DNA of 55,153 bases from DATJFH01 sp035495815 (GCA_035495815.1 DATJFH010000061.1:1-55153); one strand, 5' to 3'; shown: positions 31,005-41,815, numbered from the stretch's first letter. Notes: a model not told the origin generated them from the sequence alone. Program-made: numbers and translations.

Positions 31005-31924
31005 AGCAATTCCTCCTCCTGACCCTGATGGGCGCTGCCGCCCTCCAGGGGGCGACCTTCTACGTCACCGTCGCCGGGCTCGGCGGCGAGCCGGACTACG
31101 AGCAGCGCTTCAGCGGCTGGGCCAAGGACATCGACAAGGTGCTCAAGACCGCTCCCGACGCCAAGGTCCATACGCTGTTCGGAGCCGACGCCACCAAAGC
31201 CGCCCTCAAAACCGTCTTCGACCGCATCGGCAAGGAGGCCAAATCCCAGGACGCCCTGGTCGTGATGCTGATCGGCCACGGCGCCTTCGACGGCTTCGAT
31301 TACAAGATCAACCTTCCCGGTCCCGACATGAGCGCCATCGAGTTGGCTACCATCCTCGACCGCATGCCGCCCGCGCGCCAGCTTGTCGTGAACATGACCA
31401 GCTCGAGCGGCGGCGCCATCGAAGCTCTCCGCAAGGAGAATCGGGTCGTCGTTTCGGCCACCAAGACCGGGACCGAGAAGAACGCCACCGTTTTCGCCCG
31501 CTACTGGGCCGAAGCCCTGCGTGACCCGGCCGCCGATTCGGACAAGAACGAAACCGTCTCCGCGCTCGAAGCGTTCCGCTACGCCGATCAGAAGACCGCC
31601 AAATTCTACGAGACCCAGAAGCGCATCGCCACCGAGCACGCGCTGCTCGAAGACACCGGCAAAGGGGCCGGCGTCCGGTCTCCGGCGCCCGATAACGGAG
31701 AGGGTATGCTGGCCTCCGCCTTCCCCCTCCTGCGACTCGGCGCCAACGCCAGCGCCGCCCGCAATCCCCAGAAGCTGAAGCTGTTGGCGCAGAAAGAGGA
31801 ACTGGAGCAGCAGATCGACCGTCTGAAATATCAAAAGGCGGCCATGCCCATCGAGGATTACAAGCGTCAGCTCGGCGCCCTGCTGCTGCAGCTTGCCAAG
31901 ACTCAAGCGGAGCTCGACCAATGA
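31001..31924 (+). CDS. Exported caspase/C13-like fold protein lacking the catalytic Cys
   Basis: 307-residue protein with signal VKQFLLLTLMGAAALQGATF. The core resembles caspase/legumain-fold (clan CD) proteins: the His motif VVMLIGHGAFDG contains His93. The strand that should carry the nucleophile reads RQLVVNMTSSSGGAIEAL, with Thr133/Ser134 where Cys is expected. It is therefore likely a pseudopeptidase, or possibly a Ser/Thr nucleophile variant. The C-terminal 60 residues form a charged coiled coil (LLAQKEELEQQIDRLKYQ). The start is GTG overlapping the previous stop; an ATG at 30971 would lie inside the upstream gene and spoil the signal peptide. The next gene overlaps by ATGA. Confidence 0.7.
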   Translation: MKQFLLLTLMGAAALQGATFYVTVAGLGGEPDYEQRFSGWAKDIDKVLKTAPDAKVHTLFGADATKAALKTVFDRIGKEAKSQDALVVMLIGHGAFDGFDYKINLPGPDMSAIELATILDRMPPARQLVVNMTSSSGGAIEALRKENRVVVSATKTGTEKNATVFARYWAEALRDPAADSDKNETVSALEAFRYADQKTAKFYETQKRIATEHALLEDTGKGAGVRSPAPDNGEGMLASAFPLLRLGANASAARNPQKLKLLAQKEELEQQIDRLKYQKAAMPIEDYKRQLGALLLQLAKTQAELDQ

Positions 31925-34050
31925 TGGACACCTTGCCAGGTGCCGCGCCGGTATCGCGTTTGGCAGCCGCCTTCCTGCTCGCCGCCTGCGCCTTCGGCCA
32001 GACGCTGCAGCAGGCCGAATCGCTCTGGAAAGCCCGTCAATACAAGGAAGCCGGCCAGGTCTTCGAATCGCTGGTCAAGACTCAACCCAAAAATCCCGAC
32101 ATCAAGGTCCGCTACGGCCGCCTGCTTCTCGAACGCTTCAACCGCGGAGATGCCGCCACCCTGTTCCAGGAAGCTCTCGAAATCAAAAAGGACCACGCCG
32201 GCGCCCTGCTCGGCCTGGCATTAGTCGCCGCCGACGGCTTTGAAGGCAAGGCCGCCGAGCTGGCGCATGAAGCCCTCAAAGCCGACCCCAAGCTGCTCGA
32301 AGCGCAGGAACTGCTCGCCCGGCTGGCCCTCGAGGACAACAATCCCGAAAAAGCGGTCGAAGAGGCGGACAAGGCCCTCAAACTCTCCCCCAACGCCCTC
32401 GACGCCATGGCCATCCGCGCCACCATCGACTGGATGGACGATAAGAAGGAGTCCCCCTGGATGGCGAAGATCCTGGCCATCAATCCCAAATACGGCGAGG
32501 CCTACGCCACCGCCGGCTACTTCTTCGTTCTGAACCGGCGCTATGAAGAGGGCATCGAGCTCTACAAGAAGGCCATCGCCCTCAATCCCAATCTCTGGAG
32601 CGCGCGCTCCCAGCTCGGCATCAACCTCATGCGCCTGGGACGGGAGCATGACGCGCGCGAGCAGCTCGAAATCGCGTTCAACAACGGTCAGAAGGACGAC
32701 CAGACCACCAATACCCTGAACCTGATGGACAGCTACAAGAACTTCCAGATGTTCGAGACGGACAATACGATCCTCCGTCTCCACAAGAAGGAAGCCGAGA
32801 TTCTGCGCCCCTACTTCGAAGCCGAGCTGAAGCGCGCCATCGCCACCTACGAGAAGAAGTACAAGATCAAGCTCGACCGTCCGGTCCAGCTCGAAGTCTA
32901 TCCCGATCACGAAGACTTCGCCGTCCGCACCATGGGGATGCCCGGCCTCGGCGCGTTGGGCGTCACTTTCGGATACGTGGTCGCCATGGACAGCCCCTCC
33001 GGACGCAAGCCCGGCAGCTTCCACTGGGACAGCACCCTGTGGCATGAGCTGAGCCACGTGTTCGTGCTCTCCGCCACCCGGCACCGCGTCCCGCGGAGGT
33101 TCACCGAGGGCATGGCGGTGCACGAGGAGACCGCCGCCTCACCCGACTGGGGCGACCGGCTCGACCCGAATGTCATCCGCGCCATCAAGGACAAGAAGCT
33201 GCTGCCGGTCGCCGACCTCGACCGCGGGTTCATTCATCCGAAATATCCCTCGCAGGTGGTCGTCTCTTATTTCCAGGCCGGCCGCATCTGCGATTACATC
33301 AAGAAGAACTGGAGCTACGACAAGCTGCTGGCCATGATGCACGACTACGCCGGCGGGGCGTCCACTCCGGAGGTGATCAAGAAGGAGCTGGACCTCGCGC
33401 CGGAAGAGTTCGACAAAAAATTCCTCGCCGCCCTCGAAGCCGAGACCAAAAAGACCGTCGACGGGTTCGAATCCTGGACCAAGAAGATCCGCGAAATCGC
33501 GGCCCTGGCCAAAGACAAAAAGTACGACGACGTGATCCGCGAGGCAACCGCCATTCGCGACGTGTACGCGGACTACGTGGAAGCCGGCAGCGCGTACGAG
33601 TTCCTCTCCGACGCCTACCTTGCCAAGGGCGACAAAGTGAAAGCCGCCGCCGAGCTGGCGCGCTATTCGGAAATCGGCGGCCGCAGCCCGGCGCTGCTCA
33701 AGCGGCTGGCCACGCTGCTCGAAGAAGCCGGACGCAAGAAGGAAGCCGCCGCCGTCCTGGCCCGGCTGAATTTTATTTACCCGCAGGATGAGGAGCTGCA
33801 CCGCCGCCTGGGCAGCCTCTACCTGGACGCCGGAAAGGCCGAGGAAGCGGCTTTCGAGTTCCGCGCCGCCGTCGCCATGAAGCCGTTCGACACCGCCACC
33901 GCGCGTTACAATCTGGCTAGAGCTTATCGCACGGCCGGAAAAACGGCCGAGGCCAAGGACGAGCTGCTGCTGGCCCTCGAATCGGCCCCCGGTTTTCGCC
34001 CCGCGCAGAAAATGCTGCTCGAATTATCAAAGGAAGAGACTGGAAAATAA
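31921..34050 (+). CDS. TPR protein with gluzincin metallopeptidase domain
   Basis: 709-residue exported protein. After a signal segment (RLAAAFLLAACAFGQ), TPR units fill about residues 30-270. A peptidase-MA-like zinc metallopeptidase domain follows, with HELSH at 375-379 and a third ligand Glu396 in RRFTEGMAVHEE, the HExxH plus downstream Glu of gluzincins. A second TPR array runs from about 530 to the C-terminus. All zinc ligands and the catalytic Glu376 are present, so it is probably active. The ATG overlaps the stop of the caspase-fold gene, and MoxR starts 3 bases after its own stop. It may process the large repeat protein of the operon. Confidence 0.88.
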   Translation: MMDTLPGAAPVSRLAAAFLLAACAFGQTLQQAESLWKARQYKEAGQVFESLVKTQPKNPDIKVRYGRLLLERFNRGDAATLFQEALEIKKDHAGALLGLALVAADGFEGKAAELAHEALKADPKLLEAQELLARLALEDNNPEKAVEEADKALKLSPNALDAMAIRATIDWMDDKKESPWMAKILAINPKYGEAYATAGYFFVLNRRYEEGIELYKKAIALNPNLWSARSQLGINLMRLGREHDAREQLEIAFNNGQKDDQTTNTLNLMDSYKNFQMFETDNTILRLHKKEAEILRPYFEAELKRAIATYEKKYKIKLDRPVQLEVYPDHEDFAVRTMGMPGLGALGVTFGYVVAMDSPSGRKPGSFHWDSTLWHELSHVFVLSATRHRVPRRFTEGMAVHEETAASPDWGDRLDPNVIRAIKDKKLLPVADLDRGFIHPKYPSQVVVSYFQAGRICDYIKKNWSYDKLLAMMHDYAGGASTPEVIKKELDLAPEEFDKKFLAALEAETKKTVDGFESWTKKIREIAALAKDKKYDDVIREATAIRDVYADYVEAGSAYEFLSDAYLAKGDKVKAAAELARYSEIGGRSPALLKRLATLLEEAGRKKEAAAVLARLNFIYPQDEELHRRLGSLYLDAGKAEEAAFEFRAAVAMKPFDTATARYNLARAYRTAGKTAEAKDELLLALESAPGFRPAQKMLLELSKEETGK

Positions 34051-34053
34051 ACA

Positions 34054-35079
<1,026 letters not shown>

Positions 35080-35116
35080 GGATGAATAGGGTTGAATCCG
35101 TGGTCCCGGTGTCCTG

Positions 35117-36004
35117 ATGCTGCAGCGTTTCCTCGATCCCGCGACCCTGGCCTCCATCGACGGCCTGGACCTCATCGCCAAAACCGTCGTCGACGGCTTC
35201 GTCGCCGGCCTGCACCGCTCCCCGGACTTCGGCTTCAGCCAGGAGTTCGCCGAGTACCGCGCCTACTCGCCCGGCGACGACCTGCGCCACGTCGATTGGA
35301 ACGTCTTCGCCCGCACCGAGCGCATGTACCTCAAGCGCTACCGCGGGGAGACCAATTCCCAGCTCCTCATCCTGCTCGACACCAGCGCCTCCATGGGCTA
35401 CGGCTCGCACGTCGTCAACAAGCTCGATTTCGCCCGCTATATGGCCGCCTGCCTCTGCTATATGGCCTCCCACCAGCGCGACGCAACCGGGCTCATCGTC
35501 TTCGATGACGACGTCAAGAACTACATCGAGCCGTCCACCCGCCAGGGCCAGTTGTTTCGCCTGCTCCACGCCGTGGAGAAGGCGGAGGTCGGAACCCATA
35601 CCGATTTCACCAAGCCCTTCGTCCATTTCCAGCAGTTCCTGCATCGCCGCGGCATCGTGGTCGTGCTCTCGGATTTCTACGAGAATCCCGACACCATCAT
35701 CAAGACCGTCGAGCCGCTGCGTTTTAAAGGAAACGAGGTCATCCTGCTCCACGTGCTGGACCCGCAGGAGATCGAGCCCAGGTTCCGCGAGCCCGTGCTG
35801 CTGCTCGACATGGAGGACAAGAGCAGCCTCGAAGTGACCCCGGAGTACGCCCGCACCGAGTACCGCGCCAGAATCGACGCCCACATCGAGCACCTCGGCG
35901 CCGCCACCCGCCGCGCCGGAATGGATTACTTCCTCATGAACACGGGACGCCCGCTCGACGAAGGTCTGCGGGAGTACCTGAGCATCCGCCAGGGGAGGCT
36001 CTGA
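35117..36004 (+). CDS. DUF58 protein with VWA-like MIDAS
   Basis: 295-residue DUF58 protein, the usual partner of MoxR ATPases. The signature EYRAYSPGDDLRHVDWNVFA lies at about residues 46-65, followed by RTERMYLKRY. A VWA-type MIDAS follows, D88-T-S90-A-S92 in LLDTSASMG, and the VVLSDFYEN strand contains the distal Asp. It lacks the N-terminal TM helices of longer DUF58 proteins, so it is a short, probably cytoplasmic form. The BatA-like gene begins 1 base after its stop. Confidence 0.93.
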   Translation: MLQRFLDPATLASIDGLDLIAKTVVDGFVAGLHRSPDFGFSQEFAEYRAYSPGDDLRHVDWNVFARTERMYLKRYRGETNSQLLILLDTSASMGYGSHVVNKLDFARYMAACLCYMASHQRDATGLIVFDDDVKNYIEPSTRQGQLFRLLHAVEKAEVGTHTDFTKPFVHFQQFLHRRGIVVVLSDFYENPDTIIKTVEPLRFKGNEVILLHVLDPQEIEPRFREPVLLLDMEDKSSLEVTPEYARTEYRARIDAHIEHLGAATRRAGMDYFLMNTGRPLDEGLREYLSIRQGRL

Positions 36005-36005
36005 C

Positions 36006-38015
36006 GTGGGTTTCCTGGCTCCCTGGTTCCTCGCCGGCGCGCTGGCCGTGGGTCTGCCCATCTGGCTGCACCTGCTCCAGCAGCACAAGACCACGCCCCT
36101 TCCCTTCAGCTCGCTCATGTTTTTCGAGAAGCGGACCCAAAGCTCCATCAAGCACCGCCGCCTCAAATACCTGCTGCTGTTCGCCCTGCGGGTGGCTCTG
36201 CTGATTCTGCTGGCGCTGGCTTTCGCCAATCCGTTCATCAACACCTCGGGCGCCGCCGCCTCCGCCGGAAAGAAGCTCATCGTGCTGGCCGTCGATAACT
36301 CCTACAGCATGCGTCAGGGCGGCCGCCTCGACCGCGCGAAGCAGCAGGCAATAGAAACCCTGCCCTCCGTCCGCGGAGAGGACAAGGGCGTAGTGCTCGC
36401 GTTCAACTCCGGCGCCCACCTGATGAACGAGGCCACCACCGACGCCGCCGCCCTGCGCGGGGCCATTCAGGCCATCCAGCCCACCGACGCCCGCGGCTCC
36501 TACGCCGAGCTGGCCCGCTCCCTGCGTTCTCTCGTCCAGTCCGCCAAGACGCCGGTCGAAGCCCACGTTTTTTCCGATATGCAGAAGTCCTCCTGGCCTG
36601 CGAATTTCGTCGACGCCCGGCTGGCCGAAGGTACCAGGCTCGTCTTCCATCCGGTCGCCGACCGCCGCCTTCCCAACTTCGCCGTCGAAACCGTCAACGC
36701 GCCGCGCCATATCTACGATCCGAAAAAGGTTCGGATCCAGGCCACCGTCGCCGGCTATGGAACCCCCAAAGCCGCCCGGCGCGTGGCGCTGTTTCTCAAC
36801 GGGAAGGAAATCGCGTCCAAGGACGTCGAGACGCCGGCAGGCGGCCGCGCCAGCGTCGAGTTCCTCACGCTCGATGCGCCCTACGGCATGAATCGCGGCG
36901 AGATCCGCATCTCGCCGGCCGACGATTTCCCGTCCGACGATCATCTGAACTTCTCCATCGAGCGCGCCGACCCGCGCCGCATTCTCTTCGTTCACGAGCA
37001 GCGCAACCCCCGCGGCGTGCTCTACTACCAGACCGCGCTCGACGCCTCGAACGACGCCGCCTTCAACCTGGAGACGGTCACCGTCGAGCAGGTGGCCAAT
37101 ATCTCCCCCGCCAGGTACGCCCTCGTCGTGCTCTCCGACGTAGCCTCGCTGCCCGGCGCGTTCGAAGCCGCGCTCGACAAATATGTGCGCGGCGGCGGCG
37201 CCGTCATGGTCGCGCTCGGGCGCATGTCCACCATGCACGGGCGCGTCCCGGTCTTCGGCGAAGCCATCTCCGAAACCCGCTACGCCACCCGCGAAGGGGA
37301 GCGCTTCCAGAGCGCTTCTTATGTCGACCCCACTCACCCGGCCGTCGGCCGCGCTCACCAGTGGGACAACGTGAAGTTCTACCAGACCATCCGCGTCGAG
37401 CCCGGTAAGTCCAAGATCGTCGCCCGCCTCTCGGACGACACGCCGCTGCTGCTCGAAAAGCAGATCGGCGAAGGGCGCGTGCTCGTCTTCGCCTCCACGT
37501 TCGACAACGTCTCCAACGATTTTCCGTTGCACCCGGCCTTCGTCCCCTTCGTCGCCGAAACAGCCAACTACCTGAGCGGACTCGAAGACGCCAGCCCCAA
37601 TTACACGGTCGGCTCGTTTCTCGAGCTGCGCTCCACCCGCGCCCAGGGCAGCGCCGTCGAGGTGCTCGATCCGGCCGGACGCCGCGCCCTCACCCTGGAG
37701 GAAGCCGCCCGCGCCCAGACCCTCGCCCTCGGCCAGGAAGGTTTCTATGACGTCCGCCGGCCCTCCGGCCGCCACGAGTTGGTCGCCGTGAACGCGGACC
37801 GCCGGGAATCCGACCTGGACGTGCTCCCGGCGGAGACCCTGACGCTGTGGCAGAATACGGGACAGGGCGCCTTTACCGCCGGCGGTCCGGGTGAAACCGG
37901 TTCCGGCAGGAAGCAGTCTTTCTGGTGGTACGTCCTGCTGGCGGCGCTGGCGCTGGCAGTCGCGGAAACGATCGTCGGGAACCAGCACTTATCGGTGGAT
38001 AAAGAGGCGGCATGA
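36006..38015 (+). CDS. BatA-like membrane protein with VWA domain
   Basis: 669-residue inner-membrane protein. The N-terminus is the BatA aerotolerance-type domain: FLAPWFLAGALAVGLPIWLH, HKTTPLPFSSLMFF and the RRLKYLLLFALRVALLILLA helix (about residues 53-74). A VWA domain starts at D97-N-S99-Y-S101. A central Ig-like segment and a glutamine-amidotransferase-like region (GGGAVMVALG) follow, and a single C-terminal TM (WWYVLLAALALAVAETIV) ends it. The start is GTG at 36006. The stop overlaps the ATG of the repeat-protein gene (ATGA). It probably anchors the MoxR/DUF58 complex at the membrane. Confidence 0.9.
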   Translation: MGFLAPWFLAGALAVGLPIWLHLLQQHKTTPLPFSSLMFFEKRTQSSIKHRRLKYLLLFALRVALLILLALAFANPFINTSGAAASAGKKLIVLAVDNSYSMRQGGRLDRAKQQAIETLPSVRGEDKGVVLAFNSGAHLMNEATTDAAALRGAIQAIQPTDARGSYAELARSLRSLVQSAKTPVEAHVFSDMQKSSWPANFVDARLAEGTRLVFHPVADRRLPNFAVETVNAPRHIYDPKKVRIQATVAGYGTPKAARRVALFLNGKEIASKDVETPAGGRASVEFLTLDAPYGMNRGEIRISPADDFPSDDHLNFSIERADPRRILFVHEQRNPRGVLYYQTALDASNDAAFNLETVTVEQVANISPARYALVVLSDVASLPGAFEAALDKYVRGGGAVMVALGRMSTMHGRVPVFGEAISETRYATREGERFQSASYVDPTHPAVGRAHQWDNVKFYQTIRVEPGKSKIVARLSDDTPLLLEKQIGEGRVLVFASTFDNVSNDFPLHPAFVPFVAETANYLSGLEDASPNYTVGSFLELRSTRAQGSAVEVLDPAGRRALTLEEAARAQTLALGQEGFYDVRRPSGRHELVAVNADRRESDLDVLPAETLTLWQNTGQGAFTAGGPGETGSGRKQSFWWYVLLAALALAVAETIVGNQHLSVDKEAA

Positions 38016-41000
38016 ATCCATTAGACCGTTTGAGCGAATATTTGCGCAGCATCGAGAAGCGGCTGCGGGTGTTGGCCTGGACGCGAGGCGCGGCGATCGC
38101 CGCCGCGGCCGCGCTGATCGCGACGGTGATCCTGGTGATGATTGCCAACGCCTATGCCTTCTCCGCCGGCAGCCTGCTGGCCTCCCGCACGGCCCTGTTT
38201 CTGGCGCTGGCGCTGGCCCTCGGCGGCGGCCTGCTGCTGCCTCTGCTGCGCCTCAACCGCCGCCGCGCCGCCCGTGAGGCGGAAAGCAAATTCCCGGAAT
38301 TCGAACAGCGCCTGCTCACCTTCACGGAACGGGCGAACGAGAACCGGTCCGATCCGTTCCTGGAACTGCTCGCCGCCGATACGCTCGAAGCCGCCCGGCA
38401 GGCCGAGCCCGCCCGCGTGACCACCCGCAGCACTATCCTCGGATTCGCCTCGGTAGCCCTCGCCGCCGCCGCCATCCTCGTCTGGCTCGGCATGGCCGGA
38501 CCCGGCTTCTGGGGCTACGGCACGGCCCTGCTCTGGGCCGGTCCGCCGAAAGCCGGGCAGCGCGCCTTCTATGACATTGCCGTCCAGCCGGGCAACAAGA
38601 CCGTTCGCAAAAAGTCCGATCAGTTGATTACCGCCCGGCTCTCCGGATTCAGCGCCCCCCGCGCGCGCCTGTTCGCCAGGTTCGGCAGCGCCGCCAAGTG
38701 GGAAGAGGTCGCCATGCGGCCGCAGCCCGGCGCCCCCGGTTTCGAATTCCTGTTCTCCGGGATTCCGGAATCGCTCGAGTATTACGTGGAAGCCGGCGGC
38801 GTTCCGTCCAAAACTTACAAGCTCAACGTGATCGAACTGCCCGGCGTCAAGCGCATCAAGGTCACCTACCATTACCCCTCCTGGTCCGGCATGAAGGACA
38901 CCGTCGAAGACCCCGGCGGCGACCTGCGCGCCGTCGAAGGCTCCACCGCCGATGTCGCCATCGAGACCGATCGACCGCTGCCGAACGGCGTCATCATTCT
39001 CGACGACGACACGCGCATCCGTCTGAAAGACGGCGTCGCCCGCGTGCCGATTCAAAAGGACGGCATGTACCACATCGCCTCCATCGAAAAGGGCCTCGAG
39101 CACGGCATCGGCCAGGACCAGGACGTGCGCCTGACCAACGATTACTTCATCGAAGCCCGCAAGGACGCCCCTCCCACCGTGCGCATCCGCAGGCCGGGCC
39201 GCGACACCAAGGTCAACCCCATCGAGGAGGTTGGAATCCAGGTCGAGGCCGAGGACGATTTCGGCCTTCAGGACGTCAGCCTGCGCTACTCCGTGAACGG
39301 CGGCCCGGAAAAGACCGTCCCGATGCTCGCCGCCAAGGGCGCCAAAACCTCCGAGGGCAAGACGCTGCTTTCGCTCGAAGACTTCAAGCTCGCCCCGGGC
39401 GACATCGTGAGTCTCTACGCGTCGTCGAAGGATGCCCGCACCACCTCCCAAACCGACATGTTCTTCATCGAAGCGCAGCCCTTCGAGCGGGAATACTCGC
39501 AGTCCCAGCAGGCCGGCGGCGGAGGAGGCGGCGGGGAGGAGCAGGACCAGAACGGAATTTCCAAGCGGCAGAAGGAGATCATCGCCGCCACCTTCAACCA
39601 GATCAAAGACACGAAGCACGATAAGGTCGCGGCCGCCGAAGCCGCCAAATTCCTCGCCGACGTCCAGTCCAAGTTGAGGGACCAGGCCAAGTCGCTCGCC
39701 AACCGCATGCGCAGCCGCGAGCTCTCCGGCACCAACCAGGAATTCCAGAAGTTCGCCAAAGATATGGAGACGGCCGTGGAGGCCATGGGCCCGGCCGCTG
39801 AAAAGCTGCGCGGATTGCAATGGAAAGACGCGCTCGCTCCCGAGCAGAAGGCGCTGCAGTACCTGCTGCGCGCCGAGTCCACCTTCCGGCAGATTCAGGT
39901 CGCCTTCGGCCGCAGCGGCGGTGGCGGCGGAGGAGGCGGAGCCGGCCGCGACCTCGACAACCTGTTCGACCTCGAGCTCGATACCGAGAAGAACCAGTAC
40001 GAGAGCGGCCAGCAGTCCGCCTCCGGCGAGCAGCGGAAGAAGGAGATCGACGAAGCGCTCCAGAAGCTGGAGCAGCTTGCGCGGAGGCAGCAGGAGCTGG
40101 CCGAGCAGGCGCGCAAGAATCAGCAGACCCCGCAGCAGCGCTGGCAGCAGGAGATGCTGCGCCGTGAAGCCGAGCAGCTGCAGCGCAAGATGGAGCAGTT
40201 GTCGCGCAACGGCTCGCAACAGCAGCAGGGACAGCAAAGCCAGCAGGGCCAGCAGCAGGGGCAACAAGGCCAGCAGGGCGGGCAGCCCGGCCAGCAAGGT
40301 CAGCAGAGCGGGCAGCAGCAGGCGCAAGGCGGCCAGAGCGGCCAGCAGCAATCGCAGCAGCAATCGCAGCAGTCCATGCAGCAGCAGTTGCAGGCCATGC
40401 GCCAGCGCATGAGCCAGCAGTTTCCCAGCGCCGGCCAGCAGCAGCTCGACCAGGCCATCGAGCGGCTGAAGCAGGCCACCCGGGACATGCAGAGCGCGGC
40501 CTCGTCACAGGCCGGCGGATCGCAGCAAAGCGAAGCGGAAGCCCGCCGCGCCGCCGAGCGGCTGAACGAGGCGCGGGATCTGATTTCCGGCATGCGGAAG
40601 AAGCAGGGCGGGGAACAGTTGAGCGAGCTCGCCCGCAAGAGCGAGCAGGTCGCCGGCGAGCACCAGGAGTTCGGAAAGAAGCTTCGCAAGGAGTTCGGCT
40701 CGCAGGACGGTGTGCAGCCCATGACGCGCCAGAAGGCCGAGCAGCTTGCCGCCGAGGACGAAGCCATTCTCAAGAAACTTCAGGATCTCGAGAAGCAGAT
40801 GCAGGCCGCCGCCCGGGATCTGGCGGCCACCGACCGCGATGCCGCCGGCAAAATCCGGCGCGCCCTGGGCGAAATTCAGCAGGACGAGCTGGCCCGCAAT
40901 ATGAGCCTGAGCGCGGAAGCCATCCGCCGCGGCTACGGATCCTATGCCGCCATGCGCGAAGCCACCACCACCCAGGCTCTCAACAAGCTCCGGGACAAGA

Positions 41001-41815
41001 TGAAAGAGCTCGAAGCCGCCGGCCTCAAAGGCAGGGACGGCGGCGAAAAGGGCATCCAGCAGGCTCTCGAACAGGCCGAAAATCTGCGCCGCCAGATGGA
41101 GCAGATGACCCGCAGTCTGCGGGGTGAGAAGGGCCAGCAGGGGCAGGGTCAGCGCGGCCAGCAGCAGGGCCAGGGCCAGCAGCCTGGGCAACAGCAGGGC
41201 CAGGGTCAGCAGGGCCAGGGCCAGCAAGGCCAGGGTCAGCAGGCAGGACAGCAGGGGCAGGCCGGCCAGCAGGGTCAGCAGGGTCAATCCGGACAGCAGG
41301 GGCAAGGCCAACAGTCCGGCCAGGGCCAGCAGGGCGGACAGAACCCCGGCGGACAGCAGGCCGGCCAGGGCTCACGCTCGCCCAACGACGGCCAGCAGGC
41401 CGGCGCCTGGGGCGGACCCGGCGGATACAACGGCGGCAACTGGGGCCAGCGCTGGAACGGCGGCGCCTGGAACGGCAGCCCGGCGGACCTCGAGCGCAAT
41501 TACCGCGAAGCCGTCCGCGACCTCTCCCGCCTGCGCGAGAACCTCGGCGATAACCCCGAAATCTCCCGCGACGTCCAGGACCTGATGCGCGAAATGCAGC
41601 GCATCGACCCGCGCCGTTTCGGCTCCGATCCGCTCCTCGCCGAGCGCATCAATACGCAGATCGTCAGCGGCCTCGAGCAGATCGAGCTTCAGCTACGGCG
41701 CAAGCTCGAAGAGCAGCAGGGCGGCAGTATCCGCAGCGGCGCCTCCGAACCCGCGCCGCCCGGCTACGCCAATTCGGTTTCCGAATATTTCCGCAAGCTG
41801 AGCAAAGATAAATAA
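38012..41815 (+). CDS. Giant membrane-anchored Gln/Gly-repeat coiled-coil protein (DUF4175-like)
   Basis: 1267-residue protein. Three N-terminal TM segments lie at about 24-47, 58-74 and 145-165, then an Ig-like region to about residue 490, as in DUF4175-type proteins. The rest is low complexity and coiled coil: a Gly run near 505, helices rich in Lys/Glu/Gln, a second Gly run near 637, a Gln/Gly/Ser tract at about 733-795, long charged helices, and a second Gln/Gly tract at about 1038-1110. Then come GGPGGYNGGNWGQRW and a final helical domain. It overlaps the BatA-like gene by ATGA. It is the likely structural substrate or scaffold of the MoxR operon. The repeats are GC-rich minisatellites and may vary in length between strains. 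Confidence 0.8.
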   Translation: MNPLDRLSEYLRSIEKRLRVLAWTRGAAIAAAAALIATVILVMIANAYAFSAGSLLASRTALFLALALALGGGLLLPLLRLNRRRAAREAESKFPEFEQRLLTFTERANENRSDPFLELLAADTLEAARQAEPARVTTRSTILGFASVALAAAAILVWLGMAGPGFWGYGTALLWAGPPKAGQRAFYDIAVQPGNKTVRKKSDQLITARLSGFSAPRARLFARFGSAAKWEEVAMRPQPGAPGFEFLFSGIPESLEYYVEAGGVPSKTYKLNVIELPGVKRIKVTYHYPSWSGMKDTVEDPGGDLRAVEGSTADVAIETDRPLPNGVIILDDDTRIRLKDGVARVPIQKDGMYHIASIEKGLEHGIGQDQDVRLTNDYFIEARKDAPPTVRIRRPGRDTKVNPIEEVGIQVEAEDDFGLQDVSLRYSVNGGPEKTVPMLAAKGAKTSEGKTLLSLEDFKLAPGDIVSLYASSKDARTTSQTDMFFIEAQPFEREYSQSQQAGGGGGGGEEQDQNGISKRQKEIIAATFNQIKDTKHDKVAAAEAAKFLADVQSKLRDQAKSLANRMRSRELSGTNQEFQKFAKDMETAVEAMGPAAEKLRGLQWKDALAPEQKALQYLLRAESTFRQIQVAFGRSGGGGGGGGAGRDLDNLFDLELDTEKNQYESGQQSASGEQRKKEIDEALQKLEQLARRQQELAEQARKNQQTPQQRWQQEMLRREAEQLQRKMEQLSRNGSQQQQGQQSQQGQQQGQQGQQGGQPGQQGQQSGQQQAQGGQSGQQQSQQQSQQSMQQQLQAMRQRMSQQFPSAGQQQLDQAIERLKQATRDMQSAASSQAGGSQQSEAEARRAAERLNEARDLISGMRKKQGGEQLSELARKSEQVAGEHQEFGKKLRKEFGSQDGVQPMTRQKAEQLAAEDEAILKKLQDLEKQMQAAARDLAATDRDAAGKIRRALGEIQQDELARNMSLSAEAIRRGYGSYAAMREATTTQALNKLRDKMKELEAAGLKGRDGGEKGIQQALEQAENLRRQMEQMTRSLRGEKGQQGQGQRGQQQGQGQQPGQQQGQGQQGQGQQGQGQQAGQQGQAGQQGQQGQSGQQGQGQQSGQGQQGGQNPGGQQAGQGSRSPNDGQQAGAWGGPGGYNGGNWGQRWNGGAWNGSPADLERNYREAVRDLSRLRENLGDNPEISRDVQDLMREMQRIDPRRFGSDPLLAERINTQIVSGLEQIELQLRRKLEEQQGGSIRSGASEPAPPGYANSVSEYFRKLSKDK
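40210..40395 (+). repeat. Gln/Gly-coding minisatellite 1
   Basis: Imperfect short-period repeat of CAGCAGGGN-type codons inside the giant protein gene, encoding alternating GQQ, SQQ and QQQ blocks. Units are multiples of three bases, so length changes keep the frame. Confidence 0.75.
41130..41345 (+). repeat. Gln/Gly-coding minisatellite 2
   Basis: Tandem variants of the 15-base unit CAGCAGGGCCAGGGT, encoding QQGQG repeats in the giant protein. More regular than the first tract and therefore the better candidate for recent slippage. Confidence 0.8.

Noticed and set aside
40210..41345. Possible CRISPR-like or intergenic repeat array
   Set aside because: The repeats are in frame inside a coding region, contiguous without spacers, and encode Gln/Gly tracts.
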